Source of the DNA: an uncultured Prochlorococcus sp.
GTDB taxonomy: Bacteria > Cyanobacteriota > Cyanobacteriia > PCC-6307 > Cyanobiaceae
Length of the DNA stretch: 64,000 bases
Assembly: GCA_902539115.1 (NCBI GenBank)
Contig: CACBHP010000002.1
Span: forward strand, 1-64,000
Direction: 5' to 3'
The notes under the pieces were generated by a model. It ran no database searches, was not told the origin of the DNA, and worked only from the letters and a program-made list of their open reading frames with translations. The translations under genes and the position numbers were made by a program. Below, in pieces: positions 42,505-50,859 of this stretch (position 1 is the first letter of the stretch; the number at the start of each line of letters is the position of its first letter).

Positions 42505-43374
42505 TTAATTCTTTATCAAAGGAAAATTAAGGGATTCTCTTTCATCTACCCATGATGAAGCAACTTCTCTTGCTAATTTTCTAATATTTTCTATATATTG
42601 CGCACGATCTGTAACCGAAATTACTCCTCTGGCATCAAGAAGATTAAATGTATGACTACACTTCAGAACAAAATCAAGCGCAGGGTAAGTTAATTTCTTT
42701 TCTGTTAAAGAAATTGCCTCAGCTTGATAAATTTCAAATAATTTTCTGAGATTGTCAGCATTAGATTCATTAAAATTATAAGAGCATTGACTTTTTTCAA
42801 ATTGGAGCCAAATATCGCTATATTCTAAATCTTTGTTCCAATTTAAGTCCCATATACTTTCTTTATCCTGCAAAAACATTGCAATCCTCTCTAATCCATA
42901 AGTGATTTCAATTGGGATTGGATTACAATCTACACCTCCGCATTGTTGGAAATAAGTAAATTGAGTAACTTCCATTCCGTCCAACCAAACTTCCCAACCT
43001 ACACCCCAGGCTCCAAGTGTTGGCGACTCCCAATTATCTTCCACAAATCTTATGTCATGATTTCTAGGATTTATTCCAAGAGATTCTAGAGATGTCAAAT
43101 ATTTTTCCTGTATTCCTTCCGGTGAAGGTTTAATTATTACTTGATATTGAAAGTAATGTTGCGCCCTATTTGGATTATCGCCAAAACGTCCATCAGTAGG
43201 TCTTCTACATGGCTCTGCATATGCTACATTCCAAGGCTCTGGTCCAATAGCCCTTAAAAAAGTATGCGGATTCATTGTTCCAGCACCTTTTTCGGTATCA
43301 TATGGCTGCATAATTAAACAACCTTCTTCTGACCAAAAATTATTTAAATTTTGAATTATATCCTGAAAAAACAT
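42505..43374 (-). CDS. glyQ: Glycyl-tRNA synthetase alpha subunit
   Basis: A 289-residue class-II synthetase subunit. [34 protein letters not shown] is the family signature, [19 protein letters not shown] the motif 2 region and [19 protein letters not shown] the motif 3. GlyQ pairs with GlyS (not in window) to form the alpha2beta2 enzyme. The C-terminus [17 protein letters not shown] is canonical. Confidence 0.98.
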   Translation of the reverse strand: MFFQDIIQNLNNFWSEEGCLIMQPYDTEKGAGTMNPHTFLRAIGPEPWNVAYAEPCRRPTDGRFGDNPNRAQHYFQYQVIIKPSPEGIQEKYLTSLESLGINPRNHDIRFVEDNWESPTLGAWGVGWEVWLDGMEVTQFTYFQQCGGVDCNPIPIEITYGLERIAMFLQDKESIWDLNWNKDLEYSDIWLQFEKSQCSYNFNESNADNLRKLFEIYQAEAISLTEKKLTYPALDFVLKCSHTFNLLDARGVISVTDRAQYIENIRKLAREVASSWVDERESLNFPLIKN

Positions 43375-43528
43375 TTAATTAAAACAGTTGGGAAATTTTG
43401 ATCAATGCCACTTGACATAATAACAAAGCTTTAAAGTAAAAATTATATGAAAATGAAAGTTCTCAAAAATATCAACCGATAAAAAGCTTTCATTAAAATA
43501 GATCCTTAATAAAAAAATTTGGAATTAA

Positions 43529-43957
43529 TTATTTAAAAAAATCTAATGGCAATGGTCCAAAAGTATTCAATTCTTTTGCACCCTCGTCATACTGACATGT
43601 TATTAAAATTCCTTCTCCAAGACCATTTTCAGATCTGACAAAAACATTACTAGTTTTTTGATTAGCTTTTAAAAAAACACCTCCATCAGCATTAAGGGAA
43701 CTTAGATTTCCAAATTTAATTGAGGAATATTTCTTAGAAATTGATTGCAATGCTTCAATGGCTTTATTATCACTAGATGCCATTATGCCTATTGTTATCC
43801 AATCTGCATTAAAAATATTTGCTTCTAGTTCCTCTAAAAGTTTTTTTTCTTGCCTATTACTTAATTGAGGTGCAGTTCTAAGTTTATTTAAATCGACTAA
43901 TTTATTTATTTCCATTAGGTTAATACGCAAAAAGTTCTTAACCAAATGTTCTTCCAT
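43529..43957 (-). CDS. DUF1824 family protein
   Basis: I take the ATG at 43957 (MEEHLVKNFLR) as the start. The ORF track begins at 43990, further inside the overlapping tautomerase gene; another ATG at 43915 (MEINKLVDL) would avoid any overlap. The remainder matches the DUF1824 layout: KLLEELEANIFNADWITIGIMASSDNKAIEALQSISKKY and NVFVRSENGLGEGILITCQYDEG. It is a soluble cyanobacterial protein of unknown role. It lies upstream of glyQ on the same strand, following the MIF homologue. Confidence 0.82.
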   Translation of the reverse strand: MEEHLVKNFLRINLMEINKLVDLNKLRTAPQLSNRQEKKLLEELEANIFNADWITIGIMASSDNKAIEALQSISKKYSSIKFGNLSSLNADGGVFLKANQKTSNVFVRSENGLGEGILITCQYDEGAKELNTFGPLPLDFFK

Positions 43958-44270
43958 TCCAAGCCCACAATGAAGCTGGAACATCCTCAAAAGAAATATA
44001 AATCCTATCTATTGGGATCCCCATTTTCTCATATACAAAATCTGATATTGGCTTTGCCATTTCTGAAGGATTCAGAGAACCTATTGATTTGATTTCTAAA
44101 AAGCAAGAAGGTGTCTCATCATCAAAATACATTTGGCAATTATCATCTAATTTCGCCATAACAAAACTTCTTGATTTATTAGTTAAAGATGAAATTAGCA
44201 TTGAAATTTCTTCGAGTAATTTACCTTTATCATTTACTTTTGCTGAAGTGGAAACATTAATGTAAGGCAT
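43938..44270 (-). CDS. Macrophage migration inhibitory factor (MIF)-like tautomerase
   Basis: A 110-residue protein of the tautomerase superfamily. Pro2 (MPYINVSTSAKV), which acts as the catalytic base after Met removal, is present, and the MIF sequence pattern continues with FVMAKLDDN and DRIYISFEDVPASLWAWNGRTFG. The homologue from another Prochlorococcus strain has been characterised biochemically as a phenylpyruvate/4-hydroxyphenylpyruvate tautomerase. The physiological role in cyanobacteria is unknown. It is followed by the DUF1824 gene with overlap. Confidence 0.93.
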   Translation of the reverse strand: MPYINVSTSAKVNDKGKLLEEISMLISSLTNKSRSFVMAKLDDNCQMYFDDETPSCFLEIKSIGSLNPSEMAKPISDFVYEKMGIPIDRIYISFEDVPASLWAWNGRTFG

Positions 44271-44272
44271 CT

Positions 44273-44446
44273 CTATGCAGCAAAATAATCTTTTTTAGAA
44301 TCATTTTTTAGATAAACAGTTTTATTTTTTAAATTTCTTTTTGATGAAAGGTATGCCATATCGTATGAACTTATTCCGTTTTTATATGGATTGAAAAGAG
44401 CATTTTTAGACCTGTTTTTTTTGCTCCTCTTGAACTCAATCATCAT
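44273..44446 (-). CDS. Small basic protein, unknown
   Basis: A 57-residue ORF not in the track, beginning MMIEFKRSKKNRSKNALFNP and ending in LKNDSKKDYFAA. It is very basic and could bind nucleic acid or ribosomes. Its stop lies only 2 bases before the start of the MIF-like gene, so it may lead that operon. There is no known family. Confidence 0.55.
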   Translation of the reverse strand: MMIEFKRSKKNRSKNALFNPYKNGISSYDMAYLSSKRNLKNKTVYLKNDSKKDYFAA

Positions 44447-44595
44447 TATTCAATCATTAATTAATAATTTAACTTTTTTTGAATAGATGTCTAGTTTTTT
44501 TGAGAATTTTTAATTTATTAAGTGGAAAAAATTTCTAATACACAATTAGAATTTCTTTTTACTAGATTTGCTATGTAGATTCTAAATTAGTTACT

Positions 44596-45243
44596 TTGGA
44601 AGTTCTAAATAATTATCAAAGGAAAAAACTTGATGAGAGCAATGATGAAGAATTTTATTCTGATCCGAAATTTGTTTATCATCTAGATTCAAACTTCAGG
44701 CAAAACCTATCAGATTTATATGAAAGAGAAATTGATAATAATTCAATTGTCCTTGATTTAATGTCCAGTTGGGATAGCTATTTACCTAAAGGGAAAAAAT
44801 ATAAAAAAGTATTTGGACATGGTTTAAACAAACAAGAACTTGAAAGAAACAAAATTTTTGATTCTTACTGGATACAAAATTTTAATTTAAGTCAACAAAT
44901 CCCTCTAGATGAAGAAAGTGTTGATTATTGCTTGATGGTGGCCGCATGGCAATATTTACAATATCCAGAGAATTTAACTAAAGAAATTGCAAGAATATTG
45001 AGCAGAGAAGGTAAGATTATTATTGCTTTCTCAAACAGAGCATTTTGGCATAAAGCTCCTAACATATGGACTTCATCTACTGAGGAAGAGAGGGTTAAAT
45101 ATGTAAGAAAAGTACTAATTTCAAACGGATTTAATGAGCCAAAAATTATCAAAAAGTTTACTGAACCAGCACTTAATATCTTTAATTTTTTAAATAAAGA
45201 TCCTTTTTATTGCTTAATCGCAACCAGAGAGGAACTTACTTAA
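44596..45243 (+). CDS. SAM-dependent methyltransferase, class I-like
   Basis: A 215-residue protein. IVLDLMSSWDSYLP matches the methyltransferase motif I strand-loop in degenerate form, and VDYCLMVAAWQYLQYPENLTKEIARILSREGKIIIAFSNR fits motifs IV to VI (the pattern VDxxxxxxxxxYL…PxxxxxEIxRxLxxGGxxIIxFSN). The glycines of motif I are partly missing, so SAM binding is likely but not certain. The start is TTG at 44596. It stands alone between the MIF operon (divergent) and an 81-residue gene. Confidence 0.82.
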   Translation: MEVLNNYQRKKLDESNDEEFYSDPKFVYHLDSNFRQNLSDLYEREIDNNSIVLDLMSSWDSYLPKGKKYKKVFGHGLNKQELERNKIFDSYWIQNFNLSQQIPLDEESVDYCLMVAAWQYLQYPENLTKEIARILSREGKIIIAFSNRAFWHKAPNIWTSSTEEERVKYVRKVLISNGFNEPKIIKKFTEPALNIFNFLNKDPFYCLIATREELT

Positions 45244-45341
45244 TTGAATTGAATTAAAAAACTCTATGAAAAAGTTATCAACTATTTTTCATAGCCATAC
45301 TCTTAAATTTTTACTAGTATTGGATAGTTAAAATAAATCAT

Positions 45342-45587
45342 ATGGGTTCTAAAAGAGAAAAATATCCTGAAAAATGTCCTTGGGATCTTGGTCCAAATCA
45401 ACATTTAGCAAAAGAAGAGAACTGGACTTTAAGATTAGGAGAAGCAAATGTATGCTTTAGCAAAAATAAATTAGATAATAATTATTTTCACGTAATTAGT
45501 AATGAAAATGAAGAGCAAATTCTAGCTTTTAGAGCAAGACTCCTTTATCAAAAACTTCTTGATAAAGGGTTTAGATTGGTTGAATAA
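45342..45587 (+). CDS. Conserved hypothetical protein, unknown
   Basis: An 81-residue soluble protein with the pattern KYPEKCPWDLGPNQHLAKEENWTLRLGEANVCF and a C-terminal helix LAFRARLLYQKLLDKGFRLVE. The aromatic- and charge-rich N-terminal half looks like a well-folded small domain found in picocyanobacteria. The function is unknown. It converges with the DUF3386 gene. Confidence 0.75.
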   Translation: MGSKREKYPEKCPWDLGPNQHLAKEENWTLRLGEANVCFSKNKLDNNYFHVISNENEEQILAFRARLLYQKLLDKGFRLVE

Positions 45588-45591
45588 AAAC

Positions 45592-46245
45592 CTAATTTAA
45601 TAAGCACAGATCCTCGAAGACAAATTTTTGTGTTTCTTCTTTCTGATTTTGGTTTAAGTATTTTATTGTTCTTGAATTTAATATCCAATAATCGTCTTTA
45701 CCCATATTTAGAAATTCATCCTCATATTCCAATTTTTGAGAATTTGTCTCAAGTGTATCTGGATTAATTTGTTGACTACTATATTTTTTACTAAGAGAAC
45801 CTTTTCCTGTATCTAAAAATTCTTCAACAAAAATTTCAATTATAGTTCCATGAATTTTTCTGTAGACCATATTAATACAGTTATTTTTAACTCTATATTT
45901 ATCACCTTGATTCTTACCTGAAACACTCATCTCAATCCCACTTTCAGAATTTTTAAGTAAGTTAAAAGTATTTTCTGAGTGCACTAATTCAAATTCTCTC
46001 TTTACTCTATGTATACACACTTCAAATAACTGAGAGGCAATACTTTTAACAACTTTCTCATCTTCTATTTTTTGAATATTTGGTTTAAAGTCTTTCCCTA
46101 ATATGAAGTCCCCTTTATGAATATTATTATTAGTCAAGAAAATACATTTACCTTGGTAACCATGAAAATCATTCTTCCAGGTGTAACGATTTTGATAAGC
46201 CTTTTTGAAAATCTCTTTACAATTGATTTCTTTTACATTATCCAT
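45592..46245 (-). CDS. DUF3386 family protein
   Basis: A 217-residue protein. The beginning FKKAYQNRYTWKNDFHGYQGKCIFL corresponds to the AYENRYTWDxxFPGY signature of DUF3386. The rest is a beta-rich, basic protein (EIFVEEFLDTGKGSLSKKYSSQ). It is widespread in cyanobacteria with unknown function. It is downstream of pcb on the same strand, beyond a terminator. Confidence 0.8.
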   Translation of the reverse strand: MDNVKEINCKEIFKKAYQNRYTWKNDFHGYQGKCIFLTNNNIHKGDFILGKDFKPNIQKIEDEKVVKSIASQLFEVCIHRVKREFELVHSENTFNLLKNSESGIEMSVSGKNQGDKYRVKNNCINMVYRKIHGTIIEIFVEEFLDTGKGSLSKKYSSQQINPDTLETNSQKLEYEDEFLNMGKDDYWILNSRTIKYLNQNQKEETQKFVFEDLCLLN

Positions 46246-46283
46246 TACTTTATTTGAATACTTTAGATAATTCTACAAAAAAA

Positions 46284-46307
46284 AACCTCCCTGTTAGAGG
46301 AGAGGTT
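46284..46307. terminator. Hairpin terminator downstream of pcb
   Basis: aacctc and gaggtt pair around a 12-base loop, flanked by A9 and TTTTTT, so it terminates the minus-strand pcb transcript, with the A-run read as U-run. Confidence 0.75.
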
Positions 46308-46322
46308 TTTTATTAGATTAAA

Positions 46323-47381
46323 CTAGTTTTGAGTAATTTTTGTATTTTCAATATTGTCAAAAGCTTGACCTATTTTCTTAAAGTCAAATCCCATTGCTCT
46401 TAGTGCGTGCCAAAGATGACCTTGTAAGAAAAAGAAACCCAAATAAAAATGAGTATTAGCAAGCCAAGCTCTTGAACTGTATGCTCCTGAACCTAAATCT
46501 ACTGTATCAGTAAAATAGGGAGCAAATTCAAATTGAAGCTTTAAGGGCTCTCCATATAAATCAACTGGATATATGGTTGTATTTGAAGCACACCAAAAAG
46601 CAGCAACAAAAGCCATATAAGAAACACCAACTACTGAGTATGACAAAATTGCCTCAGCACCAAGTAACCCTTTTCCTTTAAATTCTGTATATTCTCCAAA
46701 TTGTTTAGTACAAATATGGAAAACTCCACCAATGATGGTTAAGAATGCCACAAAAGCATGACCTCCCATAATATCTTCAAGACTATCTATTTTTAAAAAG
46801 TCAAATTGATGGTTCCAGATAGCAGCAATATCTAAATTGTAAATAACTTTTCTTGTAGATCCTATTACTGGATCGTAAATTCCATGAATCCGAGCCCATT
46901 CCACGAACATTATTGCTCCTAGGCCAAGAAAAATTAGATGGTGTCCAAGAATAAAAGTTAATTTATCAGGATCATCCCATTCAAAATCAAAACTTTTTGG
47001 TTTACTACCCTCTGGATAATCACCAAGATCACCAGCAAATTTGTTGGAATGTAATAATCCCCCAGCACCCAATACTGCTGAGAAAATTAAATGTAATGTG
47101 CAAATTACAACAATTCCATATGGCTCTGTAATAACTCCATTTTCAATTCCACCTATTCCAATACCAGCTAGGTGAGGAAGAACAATTGCTTTTTGGGCAC
47201 CCATTGGAATGCTGGCGTCGTAACGAGCTAGTTCAAACAATCCAAAAGCTCCAGCCCAAAACATCATTAATCCTGCATGAGCAGCATGGGCAGCAATGAA
47301 TTTACCTGAACGACCTACAACACCAGAATTTCCTGCGTACCAGTCATAGCTGACATCAGATTTTCCGTAAGTTTGTAACAC
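46323..47381 (-). CDS. pcb: Pcb chlorophyll a/b-binding antenna protein, iron-stress (IsiA)-like type
   Basis: A 352-residue six-helix antenna protein of the CP43/IsiA/Pcb family. The N-terminus MLQTYGKSDVSYDWYAGNSGVV is Pcb-like, and helices rich in His ligands are visible (AAHAAHAGLMMFWAGAFGLFE, LGHHLIFLGLGAIMFVEWARIHG, GGHAFVAFLTIIGGVFHICTKQFG and GHLWHALRAMGFDF). The long lumenal loop of CP43 is absent, as in all Pcb proteins. It lies 143 bases downstream of the flavodoxin gene on the same strand, which is the isiAB pairing in reverse order, so I take it for an iron-stress antenna of photosystem I rather than the constitutive PcbA. Confidence 0.95.
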   Translation of the reverse strand: MLQTYGKSDVSYDWYAGNSGVVGRSGKFIAAHAAHAGLMMFWAGAFGLFELARYDASIPMGAQKAIVLPHLAGIGIGGIENGVITEPYGIVVICTLHLIFSAVLGAGGLLHSNKFAGDLGDYPEGSKPKSFDFEWDDPDKLTFILGHHLIFLGLGAIMFVEWARIHGIYDPVIGSTRKVIYNLDIAAIWNHQFDFLKIDSLEDIMGGHAFVAFLTIIGGVFHICTKQFGEYTEFKGKGLLGAEAILSYSVVGVSYMAFVAAFWCASNTTIYPVDLYGEPLKLQFEFAPYFTDTVDLGSGAYSSRAWLANTHFYLGFFFLQGHLWHALRAMGFDFKKIGQAFDNIENTKITQN

Positions 47382-47524
47382 TTGATTTAAATAAACAGCA
47401 AATTGAGCATATTGCTATTCAGTATTGTTTTTACATGTTCTTTACAGATTTAATTACTTATGTAAAAAAAACATATTACGAGAGAACAAATGTTACAAAT
47501 TGGGGTAGTAATATCTTTGAAAGC

Positions 47525-48049
47525 TTATGCCAATGTGGGAATTTCACCCTTTAGTTGAGAAGCCCAAGTTTCAAGACGAGAATCAGTTAAGTCAGACTCA
47601 CTATCCTCATCAAGAGGTAATCCACAAAAGCTTTCTCCTATAACACTTTTAGACTCATCAAATGTATAAGAGGATTTATCTACATAACCGACCATTTCGG
47701 CACCAGCTTTAGTGAAGTAGCTATGAAGTTCTTCCATGGCATCACAATAATTTTCTGTGTAGGTAGAAGAATCTCCTAAACCAAAAATTGCTACCTTTTT
47801 ACCTGATAAACTTAGTTCACCAATATCCTCCAAGATTGAATCCCATGCAGTTCCCGATCTTTCTTCATCGGCACCAGTATTCCAAGTAGGAATTCCACAG
47901 ATAATTCCATCAAGGCCTTCAAATTCTGAAAGATCATCTACATCAGATACATCTTTAGGTGCTTCTGCTGAAGAGATAAAATTGTGAAGACGATCAGCTA
48001 CGTCTTCGGTTTTTCCAGTTGTTGTTGCGTAATAAATTCCTACAGTCAT
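47525..48049 (-). CDS. isiB: Flavodoxin
   Basis: A 174-residue flavodoxin. YYATTTGKTEDVADRL is the FMN phosphate-binding loop (T-x-T-G-x-T), GIPTWNTGADEERSGTAWDS the W-containing loop and FGLGDSSTYTENYCDAME the second FMN loop with Tyr. It replaces ferredoxin as electron carrier from photosystem I when iron is scarce. It is probably co-transcribed with the pcb gene that follows. Its acidic character (SEAPKDVSDVDDLSEFEG) is typical. Confidence 0.97.
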   Translation of the reverse strand: MTVGIYYATTTGKTEDVADRLHNFISSAEAPKDVSDVDDLSEFEGLDGIICGIPTWNTGADEERSGTAWDSILEDIGELSLSGKKVAIFGLGDSSTYTENYCDAMEELHSYFTKAGAEMVGYVDKSSYTFDESKSVIGESFCGLPLDEDSESDLTDSRLETWASQLKGEIPTLA

Positions 48050-48189
48050 AACTTCAAAATATTTACATTAAAATAATAAAATCTAAAAACGTAAAATTAA
48101 TTTCTTTAAAAACTTTTTCGTGTAATATTTTATACTAATCAAGGTAAGAAAATTTTTTTGAGAATAATTTATAAAACTTTTAAAACATC

Positions 48190-48924
48190 GTGACTAACAA
48201 ATTACAAAATGATATTAGAAATCTTTTAAAGGAATTTAATTTTAATGGACATAAAAAATTCAAATTAATCATATTATTTGGTTTATTGGGAGATTTTGAT
48301 AGCTTTGAATATGCAATAAATTTAAAAAATTTTATCGATAATCATCAAGAAAAAAATTTAGATATTTTTGCAATTGCTATTGGTAACCAAAATGGGAAAC
48401 AAAAATTCTGTAAATTTACTGGCTTTCAAGAAGAAAATTTAATAGTTGTTTCTGATAATCAAATCCACAATAATCTTAAAGTCTCAAGAGGATTAGATAT
48501 TGGTTTAGGAGGTTGGATCAATATGCTTTTGATGCTATCAGGGATAAATTCTTTTAAAACAATTAAAGAAGTTATTAGAGGTTATACTGGCGACCAAAAA
48601 GCAAAGCAAATCTATTCAGAATTTGACAAAATTGATGTTTTAAAATTTCTAAAATTTTCAGGTAATTCTTTTAAACGGTTTTTCGGGGATGGTTATTTGA
48701 GACCATTTGAATTAGCAACATTTAGATTAAACAATATGAATGAAATAATCCAAAATTGGAGTGATTATATTCTTAATGAAGAATACCTTCCTCAAAGAGG
48801 TGCTTCTTTTCTAATGAACAATAAAAATCAAGTTATTTATAAATTTTTTTCAAATGATGTACTTGGATATTCATCAAACATGAGGGATCCCTTAGGATTT
48901 TTGACTGATTTAACTAAAGCATAG
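48190..48924 (+). CDS. Peroxiredoxin/AhpC-like protein, probable
   Basis: A 244-residue soluble protein with GTG start. It resembles the AhpC/TSA-like family found in cyanobacteria: a strand-helix opening KLIILFGLLGDFDSFEYAINLKNFID and LDIFAIAIGNQNGKQKFCKFTGF, with one conserved Cys in KFCKFTGF. There is no CXXC motif. The C-terminal FLMNNKNQVIYKFFSNDVLGYSSNMRDPLGFL is typical of such proteins. The assignment is tentative because the peroxidatic PxxxT-x2-C motif is not visible. It is divergent from flavodoxin. Confidence 0.55.
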   Translation: MTNKLQNDIRNLLKEFNFNGHKKFKLIILFGLLGDFDSFEYAINLKNFIDNHQEKNLDIFAIAIGNQNGKQKFCKFTGFQEENLIVVSDNQIHNNLKVSRGLDIGLGGWINMLLMLSGINSFKTIKEVIRGYTGDQKAKQIYSEFDKIDVLKFLKFSGNSFKRFFGDGYLRPFELATFRLNNMNEIIQNWSDYILNEEYLPQRGASFLMNNKNQVIYKFFSNDVLGYSSNMRDPLGFLTDLTKA

Positions 48925-48938
48925 TTTTTAAATTTTTT

Positions 48939-49196
48939 ATGAATGTAGATATATTCGGATATTTTGCAGCGATTTTAACAACAGCGGCATTCCTACCTCA
49001 ATTAATAAAAACCTTGAAAACAAAAAAGGCCGATGATGTTTCTTTAACAACATTAATAATGTTTATTATCGGTGTTTTGTCTTGGATTATTTACGGTTAT
49101 AAAATTTCTTCTACACCAATATTGATAGCAAATTTAATTACTCTAATCTTAAATTTATTGATATTAATCTCTAAAATATATTTTTCAAAAAACTGA
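48939..49196 (+). CDS. SemiSWEET / PQ-loop small sugar transporter
   Basis: An 85-residue membrane protein with three helices: GYFAAILTTAAFLPQLIKTLKTKKADDVS contains the PQ motif of the SWEET/PQ-loop family, followed by TLIMFIIGVLSWIIYGYKI and PILIANLITLILNLLILI. Bacterial SemiSWEETs act as dimers and allow sugar diffusion across the membrane. It lies 14 bases after the peroxiredoxin-like gene. The substrate is unknown. Confidence 0.9.
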   Translation: MNVDIFGYFAAILTTAAFLPQLIKTLKTKKADDVSLTTLIMFIIGVLSWIIYGYKISSTPILIANLITLILNLLILISKIYFSKN

Positions 49197-49274
49197 AATG
49201 AGTAAAATTTTTTTTAAAAGTAATAAAATTTAGATTCAATATTTAAATCCTGATTAAAATAGAACAAAAATTTA

Positions 49275-49505
49275 TTGATCTTGAAAACTTCAAAATGCTG
49301 GGTTTGGTTTAAAGGCAGCCTTAACAATGGTGGATATTGGAAAGAAGGTTTTACATGTACTTTTGATGAGAACCCAGGAGTTTTAATAGAAAGTCCTGCT
49401 TACGTAACTTGTCGGGTTCCTTCATGGAGAGTTTTGACTAAAGAACCAGAAAATTTATATAAATCTCCTCTAATTCCTGACAAAGCAATTTGGAAAATAA
49501 TTTAA
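49275..49505 (+). CDS. Small conserved protein, unknown
   Basis: A 76-residue protein with TTG start at 49275 (or TTG at 49281, giving MKTSKCWVWFK). It is aromatic-rich and contains three Cys (SKCWVW, FTCTF, VTCRVP), with the segment GGYWKEGFTCTFDENPGVLIESPAYVTCRVPSW. This looks like a folded beta-rich domain. No ATG start is available in frame. No family is recognised. Confidence 0.6.
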   Translation: MILKTSKCWVWFKGSLNNGGYWKEGFTCTFDENPGVLIESPAYVTCRVPSWRVLTKEPENLYKSPLIPDKAIWKII

Positions 49506-49575
49506 GTTCTCAATTATTAATAAAAAACTTTTTGACTGCACTACGGCGAGTTAATATTGCTTTAATAAATATTTA

Positions 49576-50496
49576 ATTAATACCATTTACGCTCTTTTTA
49601 TAAATATTATCCCTTTTTTAATCTTTGGTTTTCTTCTGGGGAAAAAGAATCCAAAGATTTCAAAATATATAGCAAGACCTCTAATAAGATTTGGCATTCC
49701 ATTAAGTGTAATGGGTCTCCTATTAAAGGAAGGTATAGATATAAACTTAATTAAAAGTGCATTTTTAGCATTCTCTATAATTGGATTTTTAATAAATTTA
49801 ATAAATGTAATCCCAATATTAAAGAAGAGGCTTCCAAATTACACATTGCAGCTAGCAGGCCTCATAGGTAATACATCATTTCTTGGAATACCAATTGCGC
49901 TAGCACTTCTACCTTCAACAACTATAAATTTCACTATTGGATTTGATTTAGGAACAACACTTTTCGCTTGGATATTTGGACCTTTTTTACTTCAAGAAAA
50001 ATCCAACAGCAATAACATCCCAAACATCAAAGGACTATTAAATGCATTGATAAATAGCCCGGCATCAAGAGGGATTATTGGTGTACTTCTTGCATATCTT
50101 TTTCAGATAAATGAAATTTTAGGCAATTATCTTTGGATTCCTGCAAGAATAGTTATTGCTTTGGCAATAATAATTGTGGGAACAAGACTTGGAATAATCA
50201 CAAATCAAAATGAGAGGATTTTGGATCTAAATGAAGAAATTAAATTTTCAATTTTATTAAAGTTATTTATTCTTCCCTTTATTATTTTTTTAGTATGCCA
50301 ATTCATAAATTTTAATTTCTATCAATCATCTGCAGTAATTCTTCAGGCAGCAACCCCAACGGCAATATCCACAATATTAATGGCAGAGGCTTATGGTGTG
50401 AAACAAAAAATAGCTTCAAAAATTCTTTTCACTACAACTTTAATTTCAATAATTACAATTCCTTTATTAAAAATATTTATGAATTTATTTATTTAA
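49576..50496 (+). CDS. AEC-family (auxin efflux carrier-like) transporter, AUU start proposed
   Basis: A polytopic membrane protein of the AEC superfamily. The ORF-track start at 49711 gives 261 residues and removes the first helix. The same frame stays open upstream to a stop at 49552-49554 and encodes NTIYALFINIIPFLIFGFLL, then GKKNPKISKYIARPLIRFGIPLSVMG, a normal first helix and loop of this family. No ATG, GTG or TTG lies there. An ATT at 49576 gives 306 residues, the usual AEC length of about 300. Motifs include GNTSFLGIPIALALLP and AATPTAISTILMAEAYG. It transports organic anions or amino-acid-like compounds, and the substrate is not predictable. Confidence 0.78.
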   Translation: MNTIYALFINIIPFLIFGFLLGKKNPKISKYIARPLIRFGIPLSVMGLLLKEGIDINLIKSAFLAFSIIGFLINLINVIPILKKRLPNYTLQLAGLIGNTSFLGIPIALALLPSTTINFTIGFDLGTTLFAWIFGPFLLQEKSNSNNIPNIKGLLNALINSPASRGIIGVLLAYLFQINEILGNYLWIPARIVIALAIIIVGTRLGIITNQNERILDLNEEIKFSILLKLFILPFIIFLVCQFINFNFYQSSAVILQAATPTAISTILMAEAYGVKQKIASKILFTTTLISIITIPLLKIFMNLFI

Positions 50497-50607
50497 GCAA
50501 CCTGGGAAGGGGTGAGAGAGCGGAAGAAACTCTTTTTAGAAAGCATGATTAATGAATATTGTAAAGATTATATCCTGATAACTAAATAATGTCTTAAGAT
50601 TTAAGTT

Positions 50608-50859
50608 ATGAAGTCAGCAAACCCTGAAAATGAATTTATCCCTTTAGATCTTAGGATTTCTGTAAGGAGGGATACTCTACGGCTTATCTCAGAGATGGCG
50701 CAAGATATGGGAATAAGCATTAATGAAGTTTTTAGTTTTTTAGCCGAAGATTCTGTCATCGATCTCGAATTAATGGAAGATTTGAATAATATCGATATCC
50801 CGAGCAAGTGCAGCCTTGATGATCTCAAAAACGCTCTTCTTAAAAAAAGACTTTGTTAG
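50608..50859 (+). CDS. Small ribbon-helix-helix-like protein, unknown
   Basis: An 83-residue protein. The region FIPLDLRISVRRDTLRLISEMAQDMGISINEVFSFLAEDSVIDLE follows the beta-alpha-alpha rhythm of ribbon-helix-helix (CopG/Arc-like) DNA-binding proteins, with a strand of alternating residues and two helices. The fold call is inference. It converges with the glycosyltransferase gene with a 4-base overlap. The target, if it is a regulator, is unknown. Confidence 0.55.
   Translation: MKSANPENEFIPLDLRISVRRDTLRLISEMAQDMGISINEVFSFLAEDSVIDLELMEDLNNIDIPSKCSLDDLKNALLKKRLC

Noticed and set aside
50500-50560. Possible tRNA pseudogene
   Set aside because: The G-rich start resembles a tRNA 5' end, but no acceptor stem partner, anticodon stem or TTCGA arm could be paired, so I report it only as an observation of low interest.
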